Source: Symploca sp. SIO2C1 (GTDB taxonomy: Bacteria; Cyanobacteriota; Cyanobacteriia; Cyanobacteriales; Coleofasciculaceae). From it: a stretch of DNA of 38,944 nucleotides. The position numbers were made by a program, and so were the translations under genes. The DNA lies in assembly GCA_010692635.1 (NCBI GenBank), contig JAAHGL010000056.1, positions 1-38,944 of the forward strand, in the 5' to 3' direction. The notes beneath the pieces are model-generated. The model was given only the letters and a program-made list of their open reading frames with translations. It made no database searches and was not told where the DNA came from. Positions 1-7,675 of this stretch are shown piece by piece. The stretch's first letter is position 1. Each line of letters opens with the position of its first letter.

Positions 1-55
1 ACTCGATAGCTTGGAGCACTTTTTGACGAAAGTCGTAACTGTAGGGTTTAGGCAT
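1..55 (-). CDS. IS630-like transposase, N-terminal fragment cut by window edge
   Basis: Reading the minus strand from an ATG at 55-53 gives an open frame to the window edge, beginning MPKPYSYDFRQKVLQAIE. This opening closely resembles the helix-turn-helix N-terminus of IS630-family transposases common in cyanobacteria (family knowledge, recalled without a search). Only 18 codons are visible, so the catalytic DDE domain cannot be assessed. A palindrome, AACCGCC-TT-GGCGGTT, lies upstream at 106-121, and an IS-end-like sequence lies at 155-173. Both are where the 5' side of such an element would be. Confidence 0.55.
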   Translation of the reverse strand, partial: MPKPYSYDFRQKVLQAIE

Positions 56-173
56 GGGGTGAGTAGAGGATAGCAGTTTACGATAATAGCTCTATTTTAC
101 GTCCTAACCGCCTTGGCGGTTGCTATACTTATTACTTCAAAACCAGAAAATTACGACTTTTTCAGCAAGCCCT
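1..173 (-). mobile_element. Right end of a truncated insertion sequence
   Basis: The segment holds the first codons of the transposase (1-55), a short noncoding leader, and the minus-strand end sequence AGGGCTTGCTGAAAAAGTC (155-173). A near copy (17 of 19 matching) occurs alone at 17202-17220, which supports its being a mobile-element terminus. The outer boundary at 173 is inferred from where similarity between the two copies stops. The other terminus is outside the window, so inverted repeats and target duplication cannot be checked here. Confidence 0.4.
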
Positions 174-304
174 AATTGGTTTGGGTGGGATCGCATACGA
201 CACTTGCGAAGCTGAGTACTTTCCTTCAAACTACCCTATTCCCCATTCCCCATTCCCAAAAACCAAGAACGAAAGTACCTCATCTCAATGAGAAACGCTA
301 TAAC

Positions 305-916
305 TTAATTTCCCTCTAAAATTCCCATTAGGGCTCGGACTAAGGTATCCAAATCATCAGGCACTCTAAACAAATTGAGGTCTTGAGTAATCTGTTGCTG
401 ATGACGTTCTAGTTTACCAAAGCGCCAGACATCACCCATTGTCACTGCCCCATAAAACACATTTTGTTCTTCAATATGCGATAGAGCAATTAACTCAACT
501 GCTAATTGAGTAAATCCTCTAGTAAGGTCATCATTTTTAGCTTCAATAACCAGTAAATTGTTGTTTGAGAGTAACAGATAATCAAGATTACCCTTGAGCC
601 AGTTGTTGACAGTTAAAGGATATTCAATGCGCATTTTACATTGGCAATCACGAATCACCTCCAACATAATAGGAGATACCAGTGTCTCTCTTCTAGCAGT
701 TTCATTACTCAAACTGATAAAAGGTAAGACATCTTCTATTCTTTGCCTAAGTTCTGGCAGTCGGTTGAGCTCCTTAGTCGTTTTAGGCAGAGATAGGCGA
801 GATTTAATTAGAGAATAATTAAACTCAGCTAAAATATCATCAGCTTCATAGGGTAATTCAAAGTAAGATCGAAAGGTGTAAGAGCGATCTTCTTGCAGAA
901 TTTTTATTTTCGCCAT
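305..916 (-). CDS. Conserved hypothetical protein, PD-(D/E)XK nuclease-like fold
   Basis: A 203-residue soluble protein without signal peptide or membrane segment. Around residues 105-145 it has the pattern GNLDYLLL, a short spacer, LLVIEAKN, and then a helix containing Q and E. This is the D...ExK strand arrangement of PD-(D/E)XK nuclease-like proteins. Cyanobacterial genomes contain many such small orphan proteins of unknown role, often near repeats. No DNA-binding domain or partner methyltransferase is adjacent, so it is not called a restriction enzyme. The ATG at 916 opens with MAKIKILQED. It lies alone between the IS end and petB, reading away from petB. The fold is an inference from motif spacing and the function is unknown. 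Confidence 0.6.
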   Translation of the reverse strand: MAKIKILQEDRSYTFRSYFELPYEADDILAEFNYSLIKSRLSLPKTTKELNRLPELRQRIEDVLPFISLSNETARRETLVSPIMLEVIRDCQCKMRIEYPLTVNNWLKGNLDYLLLSNNNLLVIEAKNDDLTRGFTQLAVELIALSHIEEQNVFYGAVTMGDVWRFGKLERHQQQITQDLNLFRVPDDLDTLVRALMGILEGN

Positions 917-1350
917 AGTGCCTTAACAGTTGCTCCTGCTATCAGGACGTGAACTTCCTCTTACCTTCTTCTACCTTCTACCTCCTCCCTTCTGCCTCCG
1001 AGCCTTGTTTCTCGAGAGCTCCCCAGGATAGCTTCGCCCCACCCAATTGAATGGGAGAAACAATTCTCTTCCATTAGCAATTAGCCATTAGCAATTAGCC
1101 ATTAGCTTGGAGCGTGTTTCTCGATAGTAATGACCAATGAACCTCTAGCACCCCCAAGCTATGTTACATTTCTTATATAGTTATAAGGGACATCAAAGTG
1201 GGTCAGTGTTCCTGCTTAGATTAGTGTAACTTCCACAGCAGCGCTGTTTAGCACTTGTACCCTCAATTAATGAGCATCTCCCTATAGGCATTTTGCCTAG
1301 GGGAATTTTAACCCGCAAAACAGCAATATCCTTTTAGGAATCCTGGCTTC
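917..1350. other. Intergenic region and petB leader
   Basis: This 434-base spacer separates two divergent genes. It holds a pyrimidine-rich tract at about 955-1000, a heptanucleotide repeat at 1074-1106, an AT-rich palindrome CTTATA-TAGT-TATAAG near 1171-1186, and a small hairpin TAGGCA-TTT-TGCCTA at 1285-1299 in the likely petB 5' untranslated region. The petB promoter is probably here, but no -35/-10 pair stands out enough to assign. No coding sequence was seen. Confidence 0.5.
1074..1124. repeat. Heptanucleotide tandem repeat (TTAGCMA) with conserved tail
   Basis: Units of the form TTAGCAA/TTAGCCA repeat from 1074 to 1106 and are followed by GCGTGTTTCTCGA at 1112-1124. The same combination occurs at 6004-6071. 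This matches the STRR-type short tandem repeats known from filamentous cyanobacteria. Confidence 0.7.
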
Positions 1351-2019
1351 ATGTTTTCTAAACAAGTAACCGAATCAAAAGCCTATCAATGGTTTGATGA
1401 GCGTCTAGAGGTTCAGGCGCTAGCCGACGACATTACCTCCAAATATGTACCTCCCCACGTTAATATTTTTTACTGCTTGGGTGGGATTACCCTCGTTTGC
1501 TTCGTAATCCAGTTTGCCACTGGATTTGCGATGACTTTTTACTATAGACCGACAGTTGCCGAGGCATTTACCTCCGTACAGTACATCATGACTGATGTCA
1601 ACTTCGGCTGGCTCATCCGCTCCGTCCACCGCTGGTCTGCCAGTATGATGGTGTTGATGATGATTTTGCATGTCTTCCGGGTATATCTTACCGGTGGCTT
1701 CAAAAAACCTCGCGAGCTAACCTGGGTGACCGGTGTAATTTTAGCAGTGATTACCGTTTCTTTTGGTGTTACCGGTTATTCTCTGCCTTGGGACCAAGTG
1801 GGTTACTGGGCTGTCAAGATTGTTTCTGGAGTTCCCGAAGCAATTCCCATTGTTGGTTCTTCCATTGTTGAACTGATGCGTGGTGGGACTAGCGTTGGAC
1901 AAGGTACCCTGACTCGCTACTATACCTTGCACACCTTTGTTCTACCCTGGTTTATTGCAGTCTTCATGTTGCTACACTTCCTGATGATTCGCAAGCAGGG
2001 TATTTCTGGTCCGTTGTAA
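1351..2019 (+). CDS. petB: Cytochrome b6 (b6f complex)
   Basis: PetB is the haem-bearing core subunit of cytochrome b6f. It oxidises plastoquinol and passes electrons between photosystems II and I, or around PSI, in the thylakoid membrane. The 222 residues are the usual cyanobacterial length and are colinear with known PetB. NIFYCLGG near residue 42 supplies the Cys that attaches the extra haem c. The paired haem histidines lie in [19 protein letters not shown] and, later, in the [11 protein letters not shown] and LLHFLMIRK helices. Four hydrophobic transmembrane helices are visible, and the C-terminus QGISGPL is typical. petD follows 180 bases downstream, the standard petB-petD operon. Confidence 0.98.
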   Translation: MFSKQVTESKAYQWFDERLEVQALADDITSKYVPPHVNIFYCLGGITLVCFVIQFATGFAMTFYYRPTVAEAFTSVQYIMTDVNFGWLIRSVHRWSASMMVLMMILHVFRVYLTGGFKKPRELTWVTGVILAVITVSFGVTGYSLPWDQVGYWAVKIVSGVPEAIPIVGSSIVELMRGGTSVGQGTLTRYYTLHTFVLPWFIAVFMLLHFLMIRKQGISGPL

Positions 2020-2199
2020 GTTGCATTTGAACGCATCTTAATCAAGCAAGTCTTCAGAAAAATTAGTCTTTACCTTGCTCTACTGATTGTTTTAGTTGAG
2101 CTTAACAGATGGATTTAGGTAAGCTAAAAAAAGCTACAACTTCCTAAACACTGTCCCCAGACTTGCTGATCTTTGTCAATTAAGGAGACACTCTTTAAA

Positions 2200-2682
2200 A
2201 TGTCAACTCTTAAAAAGCCGGATCTTGCTGATCCACAGCTACGCGCTAAACTGGCTAAAGGGATGGGTCATAATTACTATGGCGAACCTGCTTGGCCTAA
2301 TGACCTCCTCTACGTTTTCCCGATAGTAATTATGGGAACCATTGCTCTATGCATTGGTTTGGCTGTGTTAGACCCGGCGATGGTGGGTGAACCAGCAGAC
2401 CCCTTTGCTACCCCTCTAGAAATTCTCCCAGAATGGTATTTGTATCCTTCTTTCCAAATCCTACGTACTGTACCTAACAAACTGTTGGGTATCTCGATGA
2501 TGGGTTCAATTCCTCTGGGTCTAATTCTAGTTCCGTTTATCGAAAGTGTGAATAAGTTCCAAAACCCGTTCCGTCGTCCAGTGGCAACTACGGTGTTCCT
2601 ATTTGGTACCTTAGTTACCCTCTGGCTGGGTATTGGTGCTGCTCTACCCATTGATAAGTCTTTGACTTTGGGTCTGTTTTAA
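2200..2682 (+). CDS. petD: Cytochrome b6f subunit IV
   Basis: PetD completes the quinol-oxidation (Qo) site with cytochrome b6 in thylakoid membranes. The 160 residues from ATG 2200 (MSTLKKPDL) match the normal subunit IV length. The frame stays open upstream to a TTG at 2173, but the family starts at MSTLKKP, and AAGGAG at 2182-2187 lies just ahead, so 2200 is preferred. The Qo-site motif [13 protein letters not shown] (about residues 76-88) is intact and three transmembrane helices follow. The gene is co-oriented with petB and precedes a terminator-like stem at 2737-2800. Confidence 0.97.
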   Translation: MSTLKKPDLADPQLRAKLAKGMGHNYYGEPAWPNDLLYVFPIVIMGTIALCIGLAVLDPAMVGEPADPFATPLEILPEWYLYPSFQILRTVPNKLLGISMMGSIPLGLILVPFIESVNKFQNPFRRPVATTVFLFGTLVTLWLGIGAALPIDKSLTLGLF

Positions 2683-2736
2683 TTGCTTGCTAAACAGTTT
2701 GAGACTGTAGTTCAAACAATTTAATAGCTTAACGTT

Positions 2737-2800
2737 GACGTCTGTTAATGTCTTAGTTGGTCTGATTAGGTGCTCAAGATATTAACAGGCGTCGATTTTT
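2737..2800 (+). terminator. Probable terminator of the petB-petD operon
   Basis: GACGTCTGTTAAT (2737-2749) pairs with ATTAACAGGCGTC (2781-2793) over 13 positions with a single G-T pairing, and GATTTTT follows immediately. The loop is long (31 bases), so the structure is less compact than a classic intrinsic terminator. Its place 54 bases after the petD stop fits a transcript end. Confidence 0.55.
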
Positions 2801-2840
2801 GGCAACTGATGTAGACTGACTATAGGACATAAGGAAAACT

Positions 2841-2868
2841 AACCACAGAGCCACAGAGAGCACAGAGC
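2841..2868. repeat. Short A/C-rich repeat (CCACAGAG-type)
   Basis: Three successive near-copies of CCACAGAG/GCACAGAG lie directly ahead of the next start codon. A related sequence, CCACAAAGGCACAAAG, is at about 14597. This type of interspersed repeat is common between bacterial genes. It takes the place where a Shine-Dalgarno sequence for the following gene would be expected. Confidence 0.5.
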
Positions 2869-2877
2869 AAAATAGCT

Positions 2878-3426
2878 ATGGTTAGGACATTGACTCGCTG
2901 GAACGTCGAAGATTATCATCGCATGATTGAGAGCGGCTTGTTGACAGGTCGGCAGGTTGAACTGATAGATGGACAGATTATCAATATGGCTCCAGAACTT
3001 CCCATCCATCGAGTCACCTATCGCCGAGGTGTGAAGTACCTCGAAACCTTATTAGGCGCTCGAGCTGTTGTCTTTGCCACAGCTCCAGTCACATTACCCA
3101 ATGATGGTGAGCCGCAACCTGATATTTGTATCGCTATACCTCCAGAATCTCGTTATGATCAGCGTCATCCTGAACCAAGCGATATTTATTGGCTGATTGA
3201 GGTATCCAATTCAACGCTTTCCTATGACTTAGGAGATAAAGCTAAGATGTATGCGCAGCAAAAAATACAAGAGTATTGGGTGATTGATATTTCCGGTAAC
3301 CAGTTGTGGGTGCATCGTCAACCTAACAATGGAGCATATCAATCTGTAGTGCCATTTTCAACAGGTAAAATTAGACCGTTAGCATTACCGGCAGTGGAAG
3401 TGGAAGTGCATCTATTGCTCCACTAA
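2878..3426 (+). CDS. Uma2-family (DUF820) protein
   Basis: A 182-residue protein of the Uma2 family, a PD-(D/E)XK-fold family greatly expanded in cyanobacteria and usually annotated as putative endonuclease. Family landmarks are the N-terminal WNVEDYHRMIESGLL and VELIDGQIINM, the acidic motif QPDICIAIPP, then YWLIEVSNSTLSYDLGDKA, in which E of IEVSNST and K of DKAKMYA are the expected active-site residues, and finally QEYWVID. All of these are present, so it looks intact. The biological role of the family is not established. It stands alone; ATG 2878 has no clear Shine-Dalgarno sequence, only the CCACAGAG repeat upstream. A second, distant family member is at 9996-10643 on the other strand. 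Confidence 0.85.
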   Translation: MVRTLTRWNVEDYHRMIESGLLTGRQVELIDGQIINMAPELPIHRVTYRRGVKYLETLLGARAVVFATAPVTLPNDGEPQPDICIAIPPESRYDQRHPEPSDIYWLIEVSNSTLSYDLGDKAKMYAQQKIQEYWVIDISGNQLWVHRQPNNGAYQSVVPFSTGKIRPLALPAVEVEVHLLLH

Positions 3427-3525
3427 CAACTCTAGCAAAAGTCCGTAGCGATTATCGCGTTTTTCTAAGCCCTGGAGTTCAGAATTTTTACGTTTTTCCC
3501 TTACTCTTTACCTGGATGTATCTCA

Positions 3526-4716
3526 ATGAACCTAAGCCTGTGCATGATTGTCAAAAATGAGGAATCTTCCTTGCCACAAGCTTTGAATAGTGCCAAAGAT
3601 GTAGTGGATGAGATGATAATCCTGGATACTGGTTCCACTGACACAACAGTGAAGATTGCCAAAAATTATGGTGCTAGGGTTTATCAGTTTGAGTGGTGTA
3701 ATGACTTCTCTGCTGCTCGCAATGAGGCTTTGAAATACGTGCAGGGGAAGTGGGTTCTAGTGCTGGATGCTGATGAAGTCCTAACTCAGTCAATTGTGCC
3801 TGAACTCAAGCAGGTAATCCAGAATGATCGTTATTTGCTGATTAACCTAGTTAGGCAAGAAATAGGAGCAGCTCAATCTCCCTATTCCCAAGTTTCTCGT
3901 TTATTCCGCAATCACCCAGAAGTTCGCTTTTCTCGTCCCTATTATGCCATTGTCGATGATAGTATCGCCCAGTTGTTAGAGCGAGAACCCCAATGGCAGG
4001 TAGGTTCTCTCCCCAAAGTAGCAATACGGCATTATGGTTACCAACCAGAAGCGATCGCGTCACGGGATAAGTACAATAGGGGAGTGCAGGCAATGGAAGC
4101 ATTTTTGGCGGATCATCCCGATGACCCTTATGTGTGCAGTAAACTGGGGGCACTTTATATTAGCCTTGGTCAATTGGGTAAAGGAATTGAGCTACTAGAG
4201 CAAGGTTTGAGAGCCAAGCCAATAGATGCACCAGTATTGTTTGAACTACACTACCATTTGGGCAATGCCTACACTCGTTTGAAGAATCCTCCGTTAGCAG
4301 CAGAGCATTATCAAGCCGCTCTTGAGCAACAGATTCTCCCTCAGCTGAAAATTGGTGCTTACAATAACTTGGGTAGCTTGCAGTTTAACGCTGGGGATTT
4401 AACTCAGGCTCGAACTAATTATGAAACAACGGTGAAAATTGACCCGAGTTTTGCTGCTGGATACAATAACTTGGGGATGACCCTCAAAGGTATGGGATTG
4501 CTAGAAGATGCGATCGCTTCTTATGAGCAGGCTGTTAAGTTTCAACCAGACTATGCTGATGCTCACCAAAACTTGGGAGTGGCTTTTCTCAAAAAGGGTA
4601 AAGTACAAAAAAGTTTATCAGCCTTTGGTAAAGCGATCGCTCTCCATGAAACCCAAAACCCAACTGAAGCTAAACGACTGCGCCAAGGATTACAAGATAT
4701 GGGTTTTTCGGTTTGA
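3526..4716 (+). CDS. Family 2 glycosyltransferase with C-terminal TPR repeats
   Basis: Residues 1-180 form a GT-A glycosyltransferase: the opening LSLCMIVKNEESSLPQAL, then IILDTGSTDTT, and VLVLDADE near residue 85, whose acidic DAD supplies metal/nucleotide-sugar binding. From about residue 190 to the C-terminus come tetratricopeptide repeats with recurring pattern LG-Y--LG and AYNNLG-----G----A---Y (AGYNNLGMTLKGMGLLEDAI, DAHQNLGVAFLKKG). Such GT2-TPR proteins are common in cyanobacteria and are presumed to glycosylate a protein or envelope polymer. The acceptor is unknown. No signal peptide is seen, so it is probably cytoplasmic. ATG 3526 fits the family start. Confidence 0.88.
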   Translation: MNLSLCMIVKNEESSLPQALNSAKDVVDEMIILDTGSTDTTVKIAKNYGARVYQFEWCNDFSAARNEALKYVQGKWVLVLDADEVLTQSIVPELKQVIQNDRYLLINLVRQEIGAAQSPYSQVSRLFRNHPEVRFSRPYYAIVDDSIAQLLEREPQWQVGSLPKVAIRHYGYQPEAIASRDKYNRGVQAMEAFLADHPDDPYVCSKLGALYISLGQLGKGIELLEQGLRAKPIDAPVLFELHYHLGNAYTRLKNPPLAAEHYQAALEQQILPQLKIGAYNNLGSLQFNAGDLTQARTNYETTVKIDPSFAAGYNNLGMTLKGMGLLEDAIASYEQAVKFQPDYADAHQNLGVAFLKKGKVQKSLSAFGKAIALHETQNPTEAKRLRQGLQDMGFSV

Positions 4717-4784
4717 GCTATACTGCAAGCGGCTAAGAAATGAACTTTCTGTAGTGCCGTGGTACACCTAAAATGATGGGATAT

Positions 4785-4862
4785 GTAGGTTGGGTGAAGC
4801 GGTAGCGCAACCCAACACCAGTAACGCGAATGTTGGGTTTCACTTCGTTCCACCCAACCTAC
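4785..4862. repeat. 78-bp palindromic repeat, copy A
   Basis: The element begins GTAGGTTGGGTGAAGC and ends with CCACCCAACCTAC, so its two ends are inverted copies of each other, with further inner inverted CCCAACA/TGTTGGG arms. A second 78-bp copy in inverted orientation lies at 8795-8872. The type is familiar from intergenic regions of filamentous cyanobacteria. Confidence 0.85.
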
Positions 4863-4934
4863 AATTTAAGGCGTGCCACCGGATTTTTCGGTTGGAGCTA
4901 TATTCCAAACGGGTAGGAGAAAAAGGAGGAGTTT

Positions 4935-5762
4935 GTGAAAGCAGCTATTGTTGATTTACGGCAGTTCCTTGGTAAAATTCTGGGACGCTTGCGGATTTTG
5001 TCGGTAATTATATTAATACCGCTACTACTTTCTGGCTGTGTTAAATATGATGTTGGAATCAATTTTGCCGGTCAGCACCACGGCGAGATAGTCCAGCATA
5101 TTAAACTGGGGGAGAGGCTAACCAACTTTAGCAATTCTCAAACAACTGAATGGCTCAAAAGCATTGAGCGTCGAGCTAGGAAACTCAGAGGTAGAACCAA
5201 ACACGTAGGTGATCAGGAAATTATTGTGACCATTCCCTTTAATAATGGTGCAGAACTCTCATCTAAGTTTAATCAGTTTTTTAACCCAATTGAAAAAAAA
5301 GGTTACCGCTCTAAGGCAGTTGAAAGTATAGATTTACCGAATTTCGACTCCAAGTTCCGCTTAGATCAGGGTAACTTTTTACTCGTGCAGCGTAACCATT
5401 TAAGCTACGATTTAGATTTGCGATCGCTTGGTGTTCTCTCAGAGAATGGCGATATTGTCGTTAGTCCCAATTCTTTGTTAGATTTGCAGTTTAGCTTGGA
5501 GACTCCTTGGGGAGCTCGCAATATTGAGGAGTCAGCCAATGCTATTATTCCAGAGAGCTACGATGATGGGCATCAGTTAGTATGGCAGCTTCAGCCCGGT
5601 CAGCTCAACCATATAGAAGTAATTTTTTGGCTGCCTAGTCCTCTCGGTGTCGGTAGTATCGTTATTTTGCTATTAGTATTGGGCGGCTTTTATCTCAAAT
5701 ACCAGAGTTTTCCCTGGCAGGGAATTGAACCAGTGGTATCTAGTCCATTACCAAAAGTGTAA
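4935..5762 (+). CDS. DUF3153-like membrane-anchored lipoprotein
   Basis: A 275-residue exported protein. Residues 17-34 are hydrophobic and end in the lipobox LLSGC, with Cys35 as the predicted lipidation site. After an extracytoplasmic beta-rich domain, a second hydrophobic helix at about 237-256 would anchor the C-terminus. The overall shape and the opening CVKYDVGINFAGQHHGEI resemble the DUF3153 family of cyanobacteria and chloroplasts, whose function is not known to me. The start is GTG 4935, chosen because AAGGAGGA (4923-4930) sits just upstream and no ATG is nearby. It stands apart from neighbouring genes, with a REP-like repeat upstream and a repeat cluster downstream. Confidence 0.75.
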   Translation: MKAAIVDLRQFLGKILGRLRILSVIILIPLLLSGCVKYDVGINFAGQHHGEIVQHIKLGERLTNFSNSQTTEWLKSIERRARKLRGRTKHVGDQEIIVTIPFNNGAELSSKFNQFFNPIEKKGYRSKAVESIDLPNFDSKFRLDQGNFLLVQRNHLSYDLDLRSLGVLSENGDIVVSPNSLLDLQFSLETPWGARNIEESANAIIPESYDDGHQLVWQLQPGQLNHIEVIFWLPSPLGVGSIVILLLVLGGFYLKYQSFPWQGIEPVVSSPLPKV

Positions 5763-5769
5763 TCCTCTC

Positions 5770-5828
5770 TTAGGGACTTCCAAAGAAAAAAACATCCCAT
5801 CGCTGGAGGAGCTGAGGGAGCTGGGGTA
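5770..5828 (+). repeat. Dispersed repeat with GGAGCTG microsatellite, copy 1
   Basis: The core GGGACTTCCAAA-AAAAAAA-ATCCCAT-GCTGG is followed by GGAGCTGAGG units. The same arrangement, with a much longer GGAGCTGAGG run, is at 12987-13102. Both lie next to the 3' or 5' end of minus-strand genes. Confidence 0.7.
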
Positions 5829-6003
5829 GTAGGAAAAGCCTAAATCGGTCCCATACCCCCTAGCACTTTGCCATTTCTAAATTCTAGAGCCTTTATATCG
5901 GAAGCGATCACTCAGGTAAGGCGATTGCTACCCCCTAATCAGGGAAGAAACAAGCTCAAATCCTCTTCCCTCCTGACTCGGAGACTCGGTGTTTATTCAG
6001 AGA

Positions 6004-6071
6004 TTAGCAATTAGCAATTAGCAATTAGCCATTAGCCATTAGCCATTAGCGCATGAGCGTGTTTCTCGAGA
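6004..6071. repeat. Heptanucleotide tandem repeat (TTAGCMA) with conserved tail, copy 2
   Basis: Three TTAGCAA units are followed by three TTAGCCA units plus a partial unit (6004-6050), then GCGTGTTTCTCGAGA (6057-6071). The array and its tail match the copy at 1074-1124, so the tail belongs to the repeat rather than to either neighbouring gene. Confidence 0.75.
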
Positions 6072-6086
6072 GTTATTCAAAAGTCC

Positions 6087-7535
6087 CTAACCGCGATGCC
6101 ATTTAGTAACGCCACCAGCTTGATCAATTAAAGTAATACCCAGGTTTTTTAATTCGTCGCGAATACGATCCCCCTCAGCAAAGTTTTTCGCCTTCCGTGC
6201 TTGGGTACGCTGTTGAATCAGAGACTCAATCTCCGCTTCAGTCAAACCATCAGCAGATTCTTCAACTGCTTCCTCTGGCTGAGCTTCCAAGCCGAGTACT
6301 TGTGCCAATTCAACCAAAGTATGCCATTTTTGCTCTAACTCTGGGGAAGGTACTTCTGTTTTCCCCTGATGTACCAGAATATTACCCTCTCGTTGCAATT
6401 CCTTAGCAATTTCAAACAACACTGCTAAACCACCAGCAAAGTTGAAGTCATCATCCACTGCCTCCTGGAAACGCTGGGCGATGGAAGTGGAGATTGAGGG
6501 AGAATCTTCCCATCCCAGCTCCTTACCATACTGATGAGCAAATAGCAATCCTTCTTTTATCGTTTGCCAGCCATTAGTAGCAGCTGCGATCGCTTCATCA
6601 CTAAAATCAATAGGCTTGCGATATTGTGCTTGCAGGACAAACAACCTTATTGCCATGGGGTCTGCTGGACGGTTTAGCAAGTCGCGGATTGTGGTAAAGT
6701 TGCCCAAAGATTTGGACATTTTCTCGCCACCTACCTTGACCATACCATTGTGCAACCAGTAACTAGCCATAGGTTTGCCAGTTACCGCCTCCGATTGAGC
6801 AATTTCATTCTCGTGGTGGGGAAAAATCAAATCAGACCCACCAGTATGAATATCAATCGTTTCTCCTAAATTGTCTCGTACCATTGCCGAACATTCAATA
6901 TGCCAACCCGGGCGTCCCTTACCCCAACGCGATTCCCAAGCAGGTTCCCCCGGCTTAGAAGCTTTCCACAAAGCAAAATCAAAGGGAGCTTTCTTCTTTG
7001 ATGCCTCTGGATCTTCTACTGTCACCCTACCACTAGCTCCTGCCTGCAAGTCTTCTAGCTTCCGTCCAGAGAGCTTGCCATATTCAGCAAACTGACCCAC
7101 TGTATAGTAAACATCTCCCTGAGCTGGGTAAGCGTAGCCTTTTTGTTCCAACTCATATACCAAACGCTTAATCCCATCAAGGGTGTGAGTAGCACGGGGA
7201 TAGGCATCTGCTTGCTGGACATTCAGACGCTCCATATCTTCAAAATATGCCTGGATAAAGCGCTCTGACACCTCTTCCATTGTTGTCCCTTCTTGCTTTG
7301 CCCGGTTGAGAATCTTATCGTCAATATCAGTAAAATTCTGCACATATTTCACCTCATACCCCCGCCATTGCAGATAGCGGCGAACCGTATCCCAAACGAT
7401 GCAAGTTCTAGCATGACCCAAATGGCAATAGTCATACGCCGTGATGCCGCAGCAATACATCCGTACTTTTCCAGCCTCTAGAGTTTTAAAAGCTTCCTTG
7501 CGGCGAGTCAGGGTATTATAAAGGGTTAGGGTCAT
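6087..7535 (-). CDS. cysS: Cysteinyl-tRNA synthetase
   Basis: Class I aminoacyl-tRNA synthetase that charges tRNA-Cys in the cytoplasm. At 482 residues it is full length. The N-terminus MTLTLYNTLTRRKEAF matches the family. MYCCGITAYDYCHLGHART carries the first zinc-ligand Cys (about residue 29) and the HIGH-type signature (HLGH). Further zinc ligands are in WHIECSAM and in FPHHENEIAQSE. The KMSKS loop is GGEKMSKSLGN. The helical anticodon-binding C-terminus ends GGVTKWHRG. It reads alone on the minus strand, back to back with the CobW-like gene at 7676; the 140-base gap probably holds both promoters. Confidence 0.97.
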   Translation of the reverse strand: MTLTLYNTLTRRKEAFKTLEAGKVRMYCCGITAYDYCHLGHARTCIVWDTVRRYLQWRGYEVKYVQNFTDIDDKILNRAKQEGTTMEEVSERFIQAYFEDMERLNVQQADAYPRATHTLDGIKRLVYELEQKGYAYPAQGDVYYTVGQFAEYGKLSGRKLEDLQAGASGRVTVEDPEASKKKAPFDFALWKASKPGEPAWESRWGKGRPGWHIECSAMVRDNLGETIDIHTGGSDLIFPHHENEIAQSEAVTGKPMASYWLHNGMVKVGGEKMSKSLGNFTTIRDLLNRPADPMAIRLFVLQAQYRKPIDFSDEAIAAATNGWQTIKEGLLFAHQYGKELGWEDSPSISTSIAQRFQEAVDDDFNFAGGLAVLFEIAKELQREGNILVHQGKTEVPSPELEQKWHTLVELAQVLGLEAQPEEAVEESADGLTEAEIESLIQQRTQARKAKNFAEGDRIRDELKNLGITLIDQAGGVTKWHRG

Positions 7536-7675
7536 AACACAGTAATACTTAAATCAGCAGTGGACAGATGAGCAATAATAAGAACAGCTCTGGATGTTTC
7601 AGGCGAACATCCCAATATTGCTACTAATAGCACGATAACCCTATCCTGATATATTCTGAAATTTTTGACAGCTCT

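Larger units (their letters stand above)
5763..6086. other. Repeat-rich intergenic spacer
   Basis: This 324-base spacer between convergent genes contains no credible ORF. It has one copy of a dispersed repeat (5770-5828) and one heptamer array (6004-6071). The middle section 5830-6000 shows only short C-rich runs. Confidence 0.6.
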
